NCBI RefSeq assembly: GCF_005885635.1
Contig: NZ_VATY01000001.1
Span: 992,001-1,056,000, forward strand
DNA length: 64,000 nucleotides
Source: Maribacter algarum (ex Zhang et al. 2020)
GTDB taxonomy: Bacteria > Bacteroidota > Bacteroidia > Flavobacteriales > Flavobacteriaceae
Reading direction: 5' to 3'
Part shown: positions 8,049-16,352 of the stretch, piece by piece
Position numbering within the stretch: position 1 is the stretch's first letter
Layout: each line of letters opens with the position of its first letter
The notes under the pieces: generated by a model
Told to the model about the DNA's origin: nothing
What the model saw: only the letters and a program-made list of their open reading frames with translations
Databases searched by the model: none
Made by a program: the position numbers and the translations under genes

Positions 8049-8711
8049 ATGCAAACCACTGATAAAACAGCCAAAGAACTTTATTTTGAAGTAAAAGCGA
8101 ACCCGGCACGAAAACGATTTGGATTTGGTAAAAAAGCAGCTTTGGTAAATATTGATATTCAAAAAGCATACACAAGAACCGACCTTTTTAAAACGGCCTA
8201 TGAAGCCGACCCAAAACAACTGGATTATGTAAACGAACTAGCCGCTAAATTTAGAGTTTTAGGTTGGCCTGTAGTTTGGACAAACGTTGCCTATATGGAT
8301 ACAGCGGCCGATGCAGGTATTTGGGGAACACGAACAGATACACCGGATAGCCTACAAAACATCAAATTCGGCTCAGAGCGTTCCGAGTTAGATGACCGCT
8401 TGATTTTAGACCGTTCTACAGATGTTTTTTACGAAAAGAAAATGCCTTCTCCCTTTTTTGAAACACCCCTTCAATCGCTTTTGGTTTGGCATCAAGTTGA
8501 CACGGTAATTTTGACTGGTGGTTCAACTTCAGGTTGTGTTCGCGCTGCTGGTGTAGATTCGCTTTCGAGAGGATATCGGACCATCATTCCTGAAGAATGT
8601 GTTGCCGACAAACATGAGAGTTATCACTATGCCAACTTGACTGATTTATCTTTGAAGTATTGTGATGTTATGGAAGTAAAAGAAGTTCTTAGTTGGTTAA
8701 ACAATCAATGA
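8049..8711 (+). CDS. Isochorismatase-family cysteine amidohydrolase
   Basis: The likely start is the ATG at 8049 (220 residues), preceded by AAAGGA at a 7-base distance; an ATG at 8034 is also in frame. The catalytic triad of the isochorismatase/N-carbamoylsarcosine amidohydrolase family is visible as Asp in VNIDIQKAYT, Lys in YEKKMPSPFF and Cys in GGSTSGCVRAAGVDSLSRGY, with the cis-peptide-forming GGSTSG segment. Such enzymes hydrolyse amides or ureido groups, for example maleamate, nicotinamide, N-carbamoylsarcosine or ureidoacrylate. Adjacent PuuE-like genes suggest that it removes ammonia from a half-amide produced by ring opening. That order is inferred. Confidence 0.85.
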   Translation: MQTTDKTAKELYFEVKANPARKRFGFGKKAALVNIDIQKAYTRTDLFKTAYEADPKQLDYVNELAAKFRVLGWPVVWTNVAYMDTAADAGIWGTRTDTPDSLQNIKFGSERSELDDRLILDRSTDVFYEKKMPSPFFETPLQSLLVWHQVDTVILTGGSTSGCVRAAGVDSLSRGYRTIIPEECVADKHESYHYANLTDLSLKYCDVMEVKEVLSWLNNQ

Positions 8712-8714
8712 TTT

Positions 8715-9665
8715 ATGAAAGAAGATCCAGGATATTATGATTATTGGCCCTACGAAAATCGACCAAAGATTGAATGGCCCAATGGTGCCAAAGTCGCTTT
8801 TTGGGTAGCTCCCAATATCGAGTTTTATGAATTAAATCCACCTGACAATCCGTTTCGAAAACCTTGGCCTCAGCCTTGTCCGGCTTTGCCTGGATATACT
8901 TCTCGCGATTGGGGAAACCGAGTTGGTCATGTACGTCAAATGGAACTGCTTGAAAAATATGGTATTCGAGGTTCCATCTCTTTATCGACGGCTTTATGTG
9001 ACCATCATCCTGAAATTATTAAGATGAGTAAAGAGCGTGATTGGGAATTCTTCAGTCATGGTATTTACAACACTCGCTATACGTATGGAATGACCGAAGC
9101 TCAAGAACGGAAAATGATTAAAGATTCTATCGAAACCATCTATAAACATACGGGGCAAAAGTGTGCTGGATATCTTGCCCCTGCCCTTTCACATTCCGAA
9201 AACACGCTTGACCTTTTTGCAGAAGTAGGCACTGAACTTTTTGGAAATGAAGCAGGAATTTATTCCTGCGATTTATTCCATGATGACCAACCAACTCCGA
9301 TTCATTTAAGAAGTGGGAAGAAGTTTGCTTCGATTCCATATTCCTTGGAAATGAACGATACTATTGCTTATTTGGTTCAAAAAATTACCCCAAGAAGATA
9401 CGGCAAAGAACTCAAAGACAACTTTGACAGACTTTATGCCGAGGGTGCTCAAAGCGGAACGATAATGTGTATTCCCACCCATAACTATCAGGTAAGCAAT
9501 GCCCATAGAATAAAGGCGTATGAAGAGGCGCTCGAATACATTACCGGGCATTCCGATGTTTGGGTAACCACCGGAAAAGAAATCGCACAGTACTTTTTAG
9601 ACAATTATTATGATGACTCGTTAGCAGATATCGAAACTAAAAACAAGAAATATGGCAACGCTTAA
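8715..9665 (+). CDS. PuuE-like polysaccharide deacetylase homologue, paralogue 1
   Basis: The 316-residue protein belongs to the polysaccharide deacetylase fold branch that contains PuuE allantoinase and cyclic imide hydrolases: it starts with the IEWPNGAKVAFWVAPNIEF strand (E36), continues with SRDWGNRVGHVRQMELLEKYGI, and has a FFSHGIYNTRY motif instead of the full H-S-x-x-H metal site. It has no signal peptide or cell-wall domain, which argues against peptidoglycan or chitin as substrate. The 3' end overlaps the next gene by 14 bases. I infer C-N ring opening of a cyclic amide or imide. A role as a heteromer with its neighbour is possible. Confidence 0.78.
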   Translation: MKEDPGYYDYWPYENRPKIEWPNGAKVAFWVAPNIEFYELNPPDNPFRKPWPQPCPALPGYTSRDWGNRVGHVRQMELLEKYGIRGSISLSTALCDHHPEIIKMSKERDWEFFSHGIYNTRYTYGMTEAQERKMIKDSIETIYKHTGQKCAGYLAPALSHSENTLDLFAEVGTELFGNEAGIYSCDLFHDDQPTPIHLRSGKKFASIPYSLEMNDTIAYLVQKITPRRYGKELKDNFDRLYAEGAQSGTIMCIPTHNYQVSNAHRIKAYEEALEYITGHSDVWVTTGKEIAQYFLDNYYDDSLADIETKNKKYGNA

Positions 9666-10578
9666 TGACGACTATTTACAATACCCTGAGCGTTCGTATG
9701 GAATGGACCATGACCGTTACGAGTGGTCAATGCTGCAAGATAGAAAAGCAGTGCAATGGCCAGACGGAAAGAAAGTAGCGCTTTGGGTCAATGTGGGATT
9801 ACAATTTTTCCCCTTAAACCAAAAGGGGATTCCGTTTAAAGTTCCTGGTGGAATGACAAAACCTTATCCTGATTTAAGGCATTACAGTTTGCGCGACTAT
9901 GGCAATCGGGTAGGTATTTATCGATTTTTAAAGGCTTTTGATACATACAACATTACGCCCACCTTTGCCATGAATACCAGGTTGGCAGAACGCATTCCGT
10001 ATTTAGTTAATACTATCAAAGAACGTGGCGATGAAATCATGTGTCATGGTTGGGATATGGATAAGTTGCACTATGGTGGACAAGATGTATCTGAAGAAAA
10101 AGAACTTATCAAAAAATCCTTAGAAACACTTAGAAAACTAACGGGGCAAGATATCACCGGATGGATAAGTCCCGCTAAAAATGAATCTGAGAATACTCCA
10201 GACTTACTTTCTGAAAATGGCATCAATTACTTCTGTGATTGGGTAAACGATGATATGCCGTATGATTTTAAAACTAAAAATGGGGCTTTAACAGCCATGC
10301 CATTACCCACCGAATTGGATGACTATTTTATTATCAACAACAATTTACATTCTTCAGAGGACTGGGCCGACCAGATAGAAGATGCATTTGAATTCTTATT
10401 AAAAGAAAGTAATACCGGTGGTGGACGCATATTGGCCTTAAATATTCATCCATGGGTATTAGGGCAACCTCATCGTATTCAGTATCTTGAACGTGTTCTC
10501 GAAAAGTTGGGCGGCCATCCTGATGTTTGGTCTACCTCAGCAACGAGCATCGTCAATGTTTGGAAAAGCCAAAAGTAA
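9652..10578 (+). CDS. PuuE-like polysaccharide deacetylase homologue, paralogue 2
   Basis: The 308-residue protein is a diverged tandem paralogue of the previous gene product (shared WPxGxKVAxWV start, RDxGNRVGxxR, GYLAP/GWISP and THNYQ/IHPW motifs). It keeps CHGWDMD and NIHPWVLGQPHRI, which are closer to PuuE than in paralogue 1, but has Gln (about Q51) where paralogue 1 has E36. Both are leaderless and cytoplasmic. The 14-base overlap implies coupled translation, consistent with either a two-subunit enzyme or two successive hydrolytic steps. Substrate unknown. Confidence 0.78.
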   Translation: MATLNDDYLQYPERSYGMDHDRYEWSMLQDRKAVQWPDGKKVALWVNVGLQFFPLNQKGIPFKVPGGMTKPYPDLRHYSLRDYGNRVGIYRFLKAFDTYNITPTFAMNTRLAERIPYLVNTIKERGDEIMCHGWDMDKLHYGGQDVSEEKELIKKSLETLRKLTGQDITGWISPAKNESENTPDLLSENGINYFCDWVNDDMPYDFKTKNGALTAMPLPTELDDYFIINNNLHSSEDWADQIEDAFEFLLKESNTGGGRILALNIHPWVLGQPHRIQYLERVLEKLGGHPDVWSTSATSIVNVWKSQK

Positions 10579-10589
10579 ACAGATACTAA

Positions 10590-11486
10590 ATGACCGAATT
10601 CTTATCAGCTTACATTCCTACCATTCTCCAAATTCTCCTTTTTTTGGTAATGTTTGGCATGGGAATGACGTTGACTATTCCTGATTTTACAAGAGTCGGT
10701 ATAGCACCAAAAGCAGTTTTCACAGGTTTGGTGAATCAAATTGTTTTGGTACCTTTAATCGCCTACGGCATTGTGTTATTAATACCCATGGAACCCATGA
10801 TTGCTATGGGATTGATGGTATGCGCCTGCAGTCCGGGCGGAGCGGTTTCGAATTTGTTCTCCTATTTATCAAAAGGAGATACTGCACTTTCAATTACCTT
10901 AACCGCAATTAGTAGCATCATAACCATTTTCACGATTCCATTGATTATCAATTTTTCTTTGGATGCCATACTTGGGGAAGCTTCCAAAAGCATTCAATTA
11001 CCATTAGGAAAGACCATATTCAATATTTTCAAGCTAACGGCTTTACCTGTTTTCTTAGGAATGTTTATAAACTACAAATTTCCAGCTACAGCGGAAAAAA
11101 GTAAGCCGGCCATTAAATGGGGTTCAATTACCGTTATTGTGCTAGCATTAATTTTTATGGTTTTGAAACTAGAAGAAATCGGAGACAGTTGGTCTTTTCT
11201 GAAAGCTACATTTTTGAGTGTTGTGTTGCTTAACTTCTTCACGTTGGGTATTGGTTTTTTCAGTGCAAAATCCCTTAAATTATCGACCAAGCAATCAGCT
11301 ACTATTTCAATAGAAAGCGGCATGCAAAATAATGTTCTAGGAATGACCCTAGCGATGTCTCCTGGATTATTGAATAGTCCTGAAATGGCTGCGACACCAG
11401 GTGTCTATGGTGTTGTTATGAGTGTTTTCGCCATTGGGGTAATTTACATTTACAAGACAATGATAGTTAAAGAAGAAAAGGCATGA
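10590..11486 (+). CDS. Bile acid:sodium symporter (BASS/SBF) family transporter
   Basis: The 298-residue protein is hydrophobic throughout with 9-10 predicted membrane segments. It has the family motifs VMFGMGMTLTIPDF in helix 1, GLMVCACSPGGAVSNLFSYLSKGDTALSITLT around the first crossover, and IESGMQNNVLGMTLA in the second repeat. BASS proteins import organic acids (bile acids, pyruvate, pantoate, sulfonated or carboxylated compounds) with Na+. As the only transporter in the operon, it is the likely uptake system for the cluster substrate or an acidic intermediate. Its last 4 bases overlap the next ORF (ATGA). Confidence 0.87.
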   Translation: MTEFLSAYIPTILQILLFLVMFGMGMTLTIPDFTRVGIAPKAVFTGLVNQIVLVPLIAYGIVLLIPMEPMIAMGLMVCACSPGGAVSNLFSYLSKGDTALSITLTAISSIITIFTIPLIINFSLDAILGEASKSIQLPLGKTIFNIFKLTALPVFLGMFINYKFPATAEKSKPAIKWGSITVIVLALIFMVLKLEEIGDSWSFLKATFLSVVLLNFFTLGIGFFSAKSLKLSTKQSATISIESGMQNNVLGMTLAMSPGLLNSPEMAATPGVYGVVMSVFAIGVIYIYKTMIVKEEKA

Positions 11487-12256
11487 ATCTTTATTTAGAA
11501 AACAAATTATTTTTAGTAGGAGGCGCGACAAGCGGACTTGGAAAAGCCATTTTGGAGCAGTTAATTTCCGAGGGAGCCAAGATTATCGCTATCGCTCGAA
11601 CCCAAGAAAAATTGGAAGCTTTGCAAAGCACTAATTCTGCAATTGAAATTGTTGCTGGCGACCTGTCTGAAGAAGCAGTTTTGGACTCAGTTTTACAGCA
11701 GGTTGGCAATCGCATTTTGACTGGTGCCGTCATTAATTCCGGAGGTCCACCCGCAATGCCCGTTATGGAAGCTACTCTTTCTGACTGGGATGAAGCTTAT
11801 AAATCAGTTGTTCGATGGAAGATCGCTTTGACCCAAGCCCTGCTTCCTAAAATGATTGATGGCGGCTATGGCAGATTGTTATATATAGAAAGTGTATCGA
11901 CAAAGCAGCCCGTGGAAAATCTCGTTTTGAGCAATGCAATGCGATTAGCAGTAACTGGGTATGTAAAAACACTTTCTCAAGAAATCGGAAGTTCAGGAGT
12001 TACCTTAAACATACTGGGTCCAGGATACCATGCAACACAACGTATGGAAAATCTGTTCGCAAAAAACAGTGAATTAAAAGGCATTCCGGAGGAAGAGATT
12101 CGAAAAACATTTTCTGACCAAACGGCTGTAAAGCAAATCGGAAAACCTGAAGATTTTGCTTCTTTGGCTGCTTGGCTACTTTCACCAATGAGTGGTTATA
12201 TAACAGGTCAAACCATCACGATGGACGGGGGTCTAGTGAAAGGTATTATGGGTTAA
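11483..12256 (+). CDS. SDR-family protein lacking the canonical Tyr-x-x-x-Lys
   Basis: The 257-residue protein has the Rossmann entry GGATSGLGKAILEQL (residues 13-27) and ends with the usual SDR MSGYITGQTITMDGGL. Ser137 is conserved (YIESVST), but at the canonical +13/+17 spacing the sequence is SNAMR (S150, R154) in place of Tyr-x-x-x-Lys. A subgroup of SDRs annotated as 3-oxoacyl reductase-like shares this substitution, so it is a family trait and not a sequencing fault. It may use a different acid/base or have a non-redox role. It is the last gene of the rightward operon and is followed by a hexamer repeat. Confidence 0.83.
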   Translation: MNLYLENKLFLVGGATSGLGKAILEQLISEGAKIIAIARTQEKLEALQSTNSAIEIVAGDLSEEAVLDSVLQQVGNRILTGAVINSGGPPAMPVMEATLSDWDEAYKSVVRWKIALTQALLPKMIDGGYGRLLYIESVSTKQPVENLVLSNAMRLAVTGYVKTLSQEIGSSGVTLNILGPGYHATQRMENLFAKNSELKGIPEEEIRKTFSDQTAVKQIGKPEDFASLAAWLLSPMSGYITGQTITMDGGLVKGIMG

Positions 12257-12280
12257 GGGAGTTAGGAGAAAAATAAATTT

Positions 12281-12336
12281 TTGAACTTGAGCTTGATTCT
12301 TGAGCTTGATTCTTGAGCTTGAACTTGAACTTGAAT
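12281..12336. repeat. TTGARC hexamer tandem repeat between convergent genes
   Basis: Nine units fill 56 bases: TTGAAC, TTGAGC, TTGATTC, TTGAGC, TTGATTC, TTGAGC, TTGAAC, TTGAAC and TTGAAT. The unit is 6 bases with two 7-base variants. It occupies almost the whole gap between the stop codons of the convergent genes ending at 12256 and 12339. It is not a hairpin, so it is not an ordinary terminator. Such low-complexity repeats may arise by slippage. Confidence 0.85.
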
Positions 12337-12338
12337 TT

Positions 12339-13085
12339 CTAATGCATACTCGCACCTCCATTTACATGAATGCATTGCCCAGTCAAATGAGAAGCTCCAT
12401 CACTGAGTAAAAATAAAATTACTGAACTAACCTCTTCAGGTTTCGCTATACTTCCCAAAGGAACCATTTGCATATACCGCTCTTTATCAAAACGCGTAGA
12501 ACCATCTTCCTTATAAATAAAATTAGTATCAACGGCTCCCGGAGCTACTGTATTTACCCTGACTTCAGGCGCTAATTCCGCGGCTAAGGTTTTACTAAAA
12601 CTAATAACGGAGGCTTTTCCCGCGCTATAGGGTCCATAATTTTTTTGCCCAATAAAGGCAAGTCCGGATGACATGTTTACAATCGATGAATCAGGTGTTA
12701 TTTTCAACAGTGAAGCAAAAGCTTTGCAAGAGTTAAAACAACTCTTAAAACTAATGTCATAGGTTTCATTCCATTCGTCTGCATTCAAACTCTCTATAGA
12801 TTTAAATTGACGAATCGTACCTGAAAGATTTACCAACGAATTGAGATGAGAAGTATGGTTTTGGATAGTCTTGACCATCTCAACCATTTCCTTTTCTTCA
12901 AGAGGGTTTGCTCTGAAATAAAAATAGTTTTCTATTATTGGAAATCTGGATTCCTTCTGGATATCCACCCCAAAAACCATGGCCTTCGCTTCTAAAAGTT
13001 GTTTGATAAGTTCTTGCCCAATACCACTATTAGCACCGATTAATACTACGAAAGATTTGTCTGCCTGATACTTTGCTTTAATCAT
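12339..13085 (-). CDS. Classical SDR-family oxidoreductase
   Basis: I take the ATG at 13085, one base after the stop of the upstream gene (TAAGATG), which yields 248 residues; a TTG seven codons upstream is less likely. The protein has the cofactor loop GANSGIG, a conserved Ser in NMSSGLAF, and the catalytic YSAGK (Tyr-x-x-x-Lys), so it is a catalytically complete SDR. It ends in TGQCIHVNGGASMH. It probably oxidises or reduces a hydroxyl/keto group of a pathway intermediate. It forms a two-gene leftward operon with the hydrolase-fold gene under operator C1. Confidence 0.85.
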   Translation of the reverse strand: MIKAKYQADKSFVVLIGANSGIGQELIKQLLEAKAMVFGVDIQKESRFPIIENYFYFRANPLEEKEMVEMVKTIQNHTSHLNSLVNLSGTIRQFKSIESLNADEWNETYDISFKSCFNSCKAFASLLKITPDSSIVNMSSGLAFIGQKNYGPYSAGKASVISFSKTLAAELAPEVRVNTVAPGAVDTNFIYKEDGSTRFDKERYMQMVPLGSIAKPEEVSSVILFLLSDGASHLTGQCIHVNGGASMH

Positions 13086-13086
13086 C

Positions 13087-14127
13087 TTATTTTTTATCAA
13101 CTTCAAAATTTTCAGAATACCAGTCCGTTAAATAGGTTTGAATGGTTTCCGCAGTTTCTTGAGGGTTATTTTCAACAAGGTCTTGCCACGCTACTAAGAG
13201 GTGATTCCCGTTCGATTGCACTTCTGGCGGAGTACTAGTTGACTTCTTATACACTAATTGTATTTCTTCCTGAACATTAATTTCTGAAGTATCAATTGTT
13301 TCTACGCCAAATTCAGTTGCTTTTTCATTCATAAAAGCAACCATTTTTTCTGTGCGTTCGGTTGCATCTCCTTCAATCATAAAACCCTGAATGTGGTCCT
13401 CAAAATCATGAGCTAAAAGTTGGTCAACATATTTAGTTATAATGCTATTATTCCATCGAAAGATAGTCGTCGGTACTTTTAACTGTTGCACGTATTGTCC
13501 ACGTTCGTGCTGAAATGCCAATTTGTAGGCTATGTCATAAGTGCTACCTGCCCTCAAATAATCCATGGCTATCATTTGTAAAACAAAATCTGGCATTTGA
13601 GGTCGATTTAGGGCGTATTCTTCAGTTGTGAAACACCATGGAAAATACTGAAACAATTGCGAAACAATCGTCCAGATTTGAGTGAGATGACCCCCGTCTA
13701 ATTTCGGGGTTAAATCGGGAAAGTAATGCTCCAAAATCTTATCTGACAAAGCATCATCGAAATGAGCTGAGTTATCAAGAAAAATATGGGAAACCACCTC
13801 AGGATATTCCAAACCGTAGCGAACAGCCAATTGCGCTCCTGTCGCCGAACCATAAATAGCTGGTTTTTTAAGACCCATTTTTTTTAAAGCTTTGTATAAG
13901 AATGCGGTATAGTTCGATAGGTGGGTGGGACTCTCGATTAAGGCATCAGATTGACCATATCCAGGAGTATCGACACAGTAAACGGTATAGTGCAATGCCA
14001 ATTGGCGCGCCAAAGGAATTAACGACAGACTACTACTCGGCGAAGGATGTAGCATAAGTAATGCCGGCCCCTTGCCCATTGTATAAAAATGAAGTTTTTG
14101 ATTGTCGATTTCTACAAAATTGCTCAT
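13087..14127 (-). CDS. Alpha/beta-hydrolase-fold protein with an altered nucleophile elbow
   Basis: The 346-residue protein has a standard hydrolase-fold N-terminus (LHFYTMGKGPALLMLHPSP, oxyanion region; CVDTPGYGQSD). The nucleophile elbow, normally G-x-S-x-G, reads G93-S-A95-T-G97, so the nucleophile position is Ala, with a Ser one residue earlier. The C-terminal region that normally carries the catalytic His reads MIEGDATERTEKM and lacks it. A C-terminal extension of ~80 residues follows. Other hydrolase-fold families with lost nucleophiles (for example with G-x-H-T-G elbows) exist. It may be a lyase, decarboxylase or binding protein rather than an esterase. Operator C1 precedes it. Confidence 0.8.
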   Translation of the reverse strand: MSNFVEIDNQKLHFYTMGKGPALLMLHPSPSSSLSLIPLARQLALHYTVYCVDTPGYGQSDALIESPTHLSNYTAFLYKALKKMGLKKPAIYGSATGAQLAVRYGLEYPEVVSHIFLDNSAHFDDALSDKILEHYFPDLTPKLDGGHLTQIWTIVSQLFQYFPWCFTTEEYALNRPQMPDFVLQMIAMDYLRAGSTYDIAYKLAFQHERGQYVQQLKVPTTIFRWNNSIITKYVDQLLAHDFEDHIQGFMIEGDATERTEKMVAFMNEKATEFGVETIDTSEINVQEEIQLVYKKSTSTPPEVQSNGNHLLVAWQDLVENNPQETAETIQTYLTDWYSENFEVDKK

Positions 14128-14147
14128 ATTATCTCTGGAAGTTTTAA

Positions 14148-14176
14148 ATAATTAGTTAATATAGTTAATTATTTAT
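14148..14176 (-). promoter_or_regulatory. Putative MarR operator C1
   Basis: An arm ATAATTAGTTAA (14148-14159, one mismatch to the consensus) and TTAATTA (14165-14171, one mismatch in the core) are separated by 5 bases (TATAG). The site lies 20 bases upstream of the hydrolase-fold gene ATG at 14127, in the short divergent promoter region shared with the MDR gene. It belongs to the same motif family as sites A, B and D. Confidence 0.55.
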
Positions 14177-14180
14177 AATA

Positions 14181-14193
14181 TTAACTAATTTTG
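14181..14193 (+). promoter_or_regulatory. Operator half-site C2 overlapping a TAnnTTTG box
   Basis: TTAACTAATTTT (14181-14192) is an exact copy of one operator arm, and TAATTTTG (14186-14193) fits the -7 consensus, just as in operator B. The partner arm 5 bases upstream is degenerate (5 of 12 matches), so this is a half-site. It would serve the rightward MDR-VOC transcription unit, whose ATG is at 14224. A TTG start at 14191 would lie inside this box, which is why I reject that start. Confidence 0.5.
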
Positions 14194-14223
14194 AGTACTT
14201 TTAAGAACTATAAAACATTTAGG

Positions 14224-15219
14224 ATGACAAATACAATAGTAACTCTCGAAAGCAGACCTACAGGTGCCATACAAGAAAGTAATTTTGGTATGAAAACCGA
14301 AGAAATACGTGAGTTAAATGACGGAGAGTTTCTTGTAGCCATCGAAGCCTTATCAATGGACCCAGCTATTCGAGGATGGATGAATGCTGGTACAACCTAT
14401 ATTAAAGGAATAGAATTAGGCACCGTTATGCGCAGTTTTTCCGCTGGAAAAGTCATACAGTCAAAGAACGATGCTTTCAAAGTCGGTGACTATGTAGAAG
14501 GTATGTTAGGCGCGCAGAGCCATGCCATTTCCGATGGTTCTGGCATGCGGATAATTGATGTATCAAAAAGTAAACTAACCCACCATTTAGGCGTTTTAGG
14601 GATGCCCGGAATGACGGCCTATTTCGGTTTGTTACGAAGAGGGGAGCCTAAAGCTGGTGATGTTATATATATTTCCGCCGCTTCTGGAGTAGTTGGTTCG
14701 ACAGTAGGGCAAATAGCTAAAATAAAAGGGTGTACCGTTATTGGTTCCGCTGGAAGTGATGCCAAGTGTAAATTCTTGATTGATGAGTGTGGATTCGATT
14801 ACACAATCAACTATAAAACCGAAAACCTTGACGCCAAACTGAAAGAATACGCGCCAAACGGAATTCACATTTTCTATGACAATGTAGGTGGAGATACTTT
14901 GAACACCGCCTTGGCAAATTTAGCCCAAGGTGCCCGTGTCGTTATTTGTGGAGCTATTTCGCAGTATAATGATATGGCCAACATCCAAGGTCCAGCTAAC
15001 TATATGAAAATTGTGACTGCAAGAGGATACATGACAGGAATTATCGTTTTTGACTTCGTAAAAGAATGGCCCGCGGCCGCTAACGAAATTGCCGGTTGGA
15101 TTGCAGATGGAAAAATAAATGTAAAGGAACATATTGTAGAGAGTCTTGAGAACTACTTTTCAACTTTACAAATGTTATATACAGGTGAAAATTTTGGCAA
15201 ACTAATCCTGACCGTTTAA
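14224..15219 (+). CDS. Zinc-free MDR NADP-dependent oxidoreductase (LTB4DH/CurA type)
   Basis: The chosen start is the ATG at 14224 (331 residues), because the TTG at 14191 falls in the promoter box. The protein shows MDR landmarks: ALSMDPAIRGWM near the N-terminus, GMPGMTAYFGLL, the nucleotide loop ISAASGVVGSTVGQIAKIKG, and YDNVGGDTLNTAL. It lacks the Cys/His ligands of zinc alcohol dehydrogenases. This subfamily reduces alkenal or 2-alkenone double bonds with NADPH. In the pathway it could reduce an activated C=C bond. It is followed 4 bases later by the VOC gene, so the two form an operon. Confidence 0.87.
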   Translation: MTNTIVTLESRPTGAIQESNFGMKTEEIRELNDGEFLVAIEALSMDPAIRGWMNAGTTYIKGIELGTVMRSFSAGKVIQSKNDAFKVGDYVEGMLGAQSHAISDGSGMRIIDVSKSKLTHHLGVLGMPGMTAYFGLLRRGEPKAGDVIYISAASGVVGSTVGQIAKIKGCTVIGSAGSDAKCKFLIDECGFDYTINYKTENLDAKLKEYAPNGIHIFYDNVGGDTLNTALANLAQGARVVICGAISQYNDMANIQGPANYMKIVTARGYMTGIIVFDFVKEWPAAANEIAGWIADGKINVKEHIVESLENYFSTLQMLYTGENFGKLILTV

Positions 15220-15223
15220 TCAT

Positions 15224-16294
15224 ATGGGTGAAACTTTGGAAAAACAGAACTTACCCGATACCGGAATTAGTGGCGTTTATGAAGTAATTTTAGGTACGGA
15301 TGATGCCGAGTATGCGAAAAAATACTTCGCAGATTTCGGATTTCAAGAGTTTGATAGGTCCACAATCTCAGCGAAAGAGGCATCAAGAATTTATGGTGTT
15401 GATTCCAAACTCACCTCGTACCGTCTACAAAACGGAAAGATAGATAGTCATGGTTTGCTTCGGATTTTAGAATGGGAAAAACCGTTGGGTAAAGGTATTG
15501 GCTATGCTCCGGTAGAAACCATCGGTTCTCGCATAGCAGTCATGCGTACCCATGATATTTTTCGACTCTATGATATCTATAAGATGGCTCGAGAAGAAGG
15601 AAAAAAACTTTGGTTGCCCACAGAACCCATTGCCGATGACCTTTTCGGATTGAATACCGGAGAACGTGATTTCTTTAACCGCCCAATTATTGTGCGTGAA
15701 AATGCCGTTTATGGTCAATTTTTCAATCATATTTTCTTTCAGCGCTATGGATATGTAATTCCCGGTTACGGAACTATTGAAGATGATACACCGTTAAAAA
15801 CTAGTGAATTCACCCATCATGATTTCATTATCGATGCAGAATCTATGGAGCAGATGAGTTATCTATCCACCGCTTTAGGATTGAAAGCAGAAGAAGCACC
15901 CGCCCTAGATGGAGATTGGTTGGAAGGACCAAAAAGAGTATTTCAAATGGAGCCGGGTTTCAGCCATGTATACCAAGGTTTTGTATCACCAAATAATATC
16001 TGTGGAAAGATGAAATTTTTTATTCCAAATGGAGTAAAACCTAACAAATCCAAAAGTCAGCGTATTGGTGAAAAAGGAATCACTTTGCATTCATTTTATA
16101 CCCCAAAGCTAAATATGGTACATGAATTAGTTTCAGAGCACAAACTAAATCCGACCCAGATAGTTAAAAATGAATTCGAAGAGCGTTCATTTCTTTTTTC
16201 AGATACCGCGGGTGTAAGTTGGCAAATAATAGAAAGGAACGAGCCAACAAAAAGTAAACCAGCTACAAAGCTCGAATTCAAGAAAGAAGAATGA
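15224..16294 (+). CDS. VOC-superfamily protein, two-module (extradiol dioxygenase/glyoxalase fold)
   Basis: The 356-residue protein can be divided into two vicinal-oxygen-chelate halves: GISGVYEVILGTDDAEYAKKY at the start of the first and FTHHDFIIDAESMEQMSYL at the start of the second. Candidate metal ligands of the second half are His in THHDF, His in GITLHSFY and, at the usual third-ligand position of DTAGVSWQIIE, Gln. Its length is near that of 4-hydroxyphenylpyruvate dioxygenase-like and two-domain ring-cleavage enzymes, but I cannot assign one. It might be the oxygenase or isomerase of the pathway. It is co-transcribed with the MDR gene. Confidence 0.7.
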   Translation: MGETLEKQNLPDTGISGVYEVILGTDDAEYAKKYFADFGFQEFDRSTISAKEASRIYGVDSKLTSYRLQNGKIDSHGLLRILEWEKPLGKGIGYAPVETIGSRIAVMRTHDIFRLYDIYKMAREEGKKLWLPTEPIADDLFGLNTGERDFFNRPIIVRENAVYGQFFNHIFFQRYGYVIPGYGTIEDDTPLKTSEFTHHDFIIDAESMEQMSYLSTALGLKAEEAPALDGDWLEGPKRVFQMEPGFSHVYQGFVSPNNICGKMKFFIPNGVKPNKSKSQRIGEKGITLHSFYTPKLNMVHELVSEHKLNPTQIVKNEFEERSFLFSDTAGVSWQIIERNEPTKSKPATKLEFKKEE

Positions 16295-16352
16295 AGTTCG
16301 TAAAACTTGTCTATTAATAGTGGTTTTTAACGAATGAACAGCCTTTACATTC

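Noticed and set aside
8715-10578. Cell-wall polysaccharide deacetylases
   Set aside because: Both lack signal peptides and the full NodB metal motif; sequence pattern and context fit the PuuE-like cytoplasmic branch.
12281-12336. CRISPR array
   Set aside because: Units are 6-7 bases with no spacers, far below any CRISPR repeat length, and no cas genes are present.
14191-14223. TTG start for the MDR gene at 14191
   Set aside because: The TTG lies inside the TAnnTTTG box and operator half-site; the ATG at 14224 gives the normal family N-terminus.
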